A DNA stretch of 6,956 nucleotides from Flavobacteriaceae bacterium (GTDB lineage: Bacteria; Bacteroidota; Bacteroidia; Flavobacteriales; Flavobacteriaceae). Under the pieces are notes generated by a model, which made no database searches, was not told where the DNA came from, and saw nothing but the letters and a program-made list of their open reading frames with translations. The translations under genes were made by a program, and so were the position numbers. Numbering within the stretch: position 1 is the stretch's first letter; the number at the start of each line of letters is the position of its first letter. Below are positions 6,528 through 6,956 of the stretch, piece by piece. Location of the stretch: positions 1-6,956 of the forward strand of contig DAOUPU010000135.1 in assembly GCA_030625995.1 (NCBI GenBank), written 5' to 3'.

Positions 6528-6956
6528 ATGGAGAGATATGCAAAACTTAAAGAGGAGGTATTAGGTATTTTAAATACTAAATTACCAAAGGATTTATATT
6601 ATCATGGAATTCATCACACCCTAGATGCTCTTGAAGCTTGTGAAATATATTTAACGGAAGAAAAAGTTAAAGAAGAGGACGCCTATCTACTTCGAATAGG
6701 AGTATTAATGCACGACATAGGTTTTACGGTCTCCATCGAAAATCATGAAGTTAGAGGTGTTGAAATGGCTCAAGAATTGATGTACAAGCATAATTTTGAT
6801 TCTGATGATGTTAAGGTTGTGAAGCAGCTTATTCTTGCTACTGAAGTTCCGCAGAATCCAAAAAATCATTTGGAAGGAATTATTTGTGATGTGGACTTGG
6901 ATTATTTGGGCAGGTCGGATTTTTATGAAATCAGCGAGCAGCTTTTTAAGGAGTTA
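6528..6956 (+). CDS. HD-domain metal-dependent phosphohydrolase, 3'-partial
   Basis: An open frame of 143 codons runs off the window end without a stop. HD-superfamily proteins are metal-dependent phosphohydrolases, often nucleotide or cyclic-nucleotide phosphodiesterases. Visible motifs are YYHGIHHT with His26 and His30, the HD pair His62-Asp63 in LMHDIGFT, His73 in ENHE, ATEVPQNPKN (103-112), and CDVDLDYLG (120-128) with candidate metal Asp121 or Asp123. No signal peptide or membrane helix is seen, so it is probably cytoplasmic. The ATG at 6528 is the only sensible start: in this frame the previous gene's TGA is just six codons upstream. The gap of 18 bases indicates co-transcription with the PycTM-like gene. 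From memory, similar HD domains occur fused to PycTM-like membrane regions in Bacteroidota, which fits this neighbour. Breakdown of the cyclase product is inferred from context; the substrate cannot be read from sequence, and a C-terminal extra domain may lie beyond the window. Confidence 0.87.
   Translation, partial: MERYAKLKEEVLGILNTKLPKDLYYHGIHHTLDALEACEIYLTEEKVKEEDAYLLRIGVLMHDIGFTVSIENHEVRGVEMAQELMYKHNFDSDDVKVVKQLILATEVPQNPKNHLEGIICDVDLDYLGRSDFYEISEQLFKEL

Overview
The window looks like AT-rich chromosomal DNA from a member of the Bacteroidota, most likely a flavobacterium-like or marine lineage. The evidence is a C-terminal type IX secretion (T9SS) sorting domain on a large secreted protein, MBG-type immunoglobulin-like repeats, a signal peptide ending in FSQ, and starts without clear Shine-Dalgarno sequences. 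All four genes lie on the plus strand and are tightly packed. No RNA gene, insertion sequence or CRISPR array was seen.

Positions 1-3932 hold the 3' part of a very large secreted protein. It starts with the end of a subtilisin-type (S8) protease domain carrying the catalytic serine. An IPT-like beta region and seven MBG-like domains follow, and then a T9SS sorting domain. One MBG-like domain appears to be split by a long insertion (residues about 390-650) that holds an array of roughly 9-residue repeats built on the pattern I-M-N-D-x-R-Q-S-A.

Only 10 bases later comes a 663-residue membrane-anchored class III nucleotide cyclase (3943-5934). It has a signal peptide, periplasmic TPR repeats, a coiled coil, one membrane helix and a cytoplasmic catalytic domain with every key residue present. 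Its base-recognition residues are Lys and Asp, which predicts ATP as substrate and cAMP as product.

After a 68-base AT-rich gap containing a short inverted repeat comes a 168-residue protein with three predicted membrane helices that resembles the Pycsar effector family PycTM (6003-6509). Eighteen bases further, a gene for an HD-domain metal-dependent phosphohydrolase starts at 6528 and runs off the end of the window.

The last three genes read as a compact cyclic-nucleotide module: a sensor and synthase (TPR-cyclase), a membrane effector (PycTM-like) and a possible degrading enzyme (HD protein). It resembles the Pycsar anti-phage arrangement, but the cyclase looks like an adenylate cyclase with a periplasmic sensor, and a third, HD-domain gene is added. 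It could be a variant defence system or a general envelope-sensing signalling cassette; sequence alone does not decide between them.
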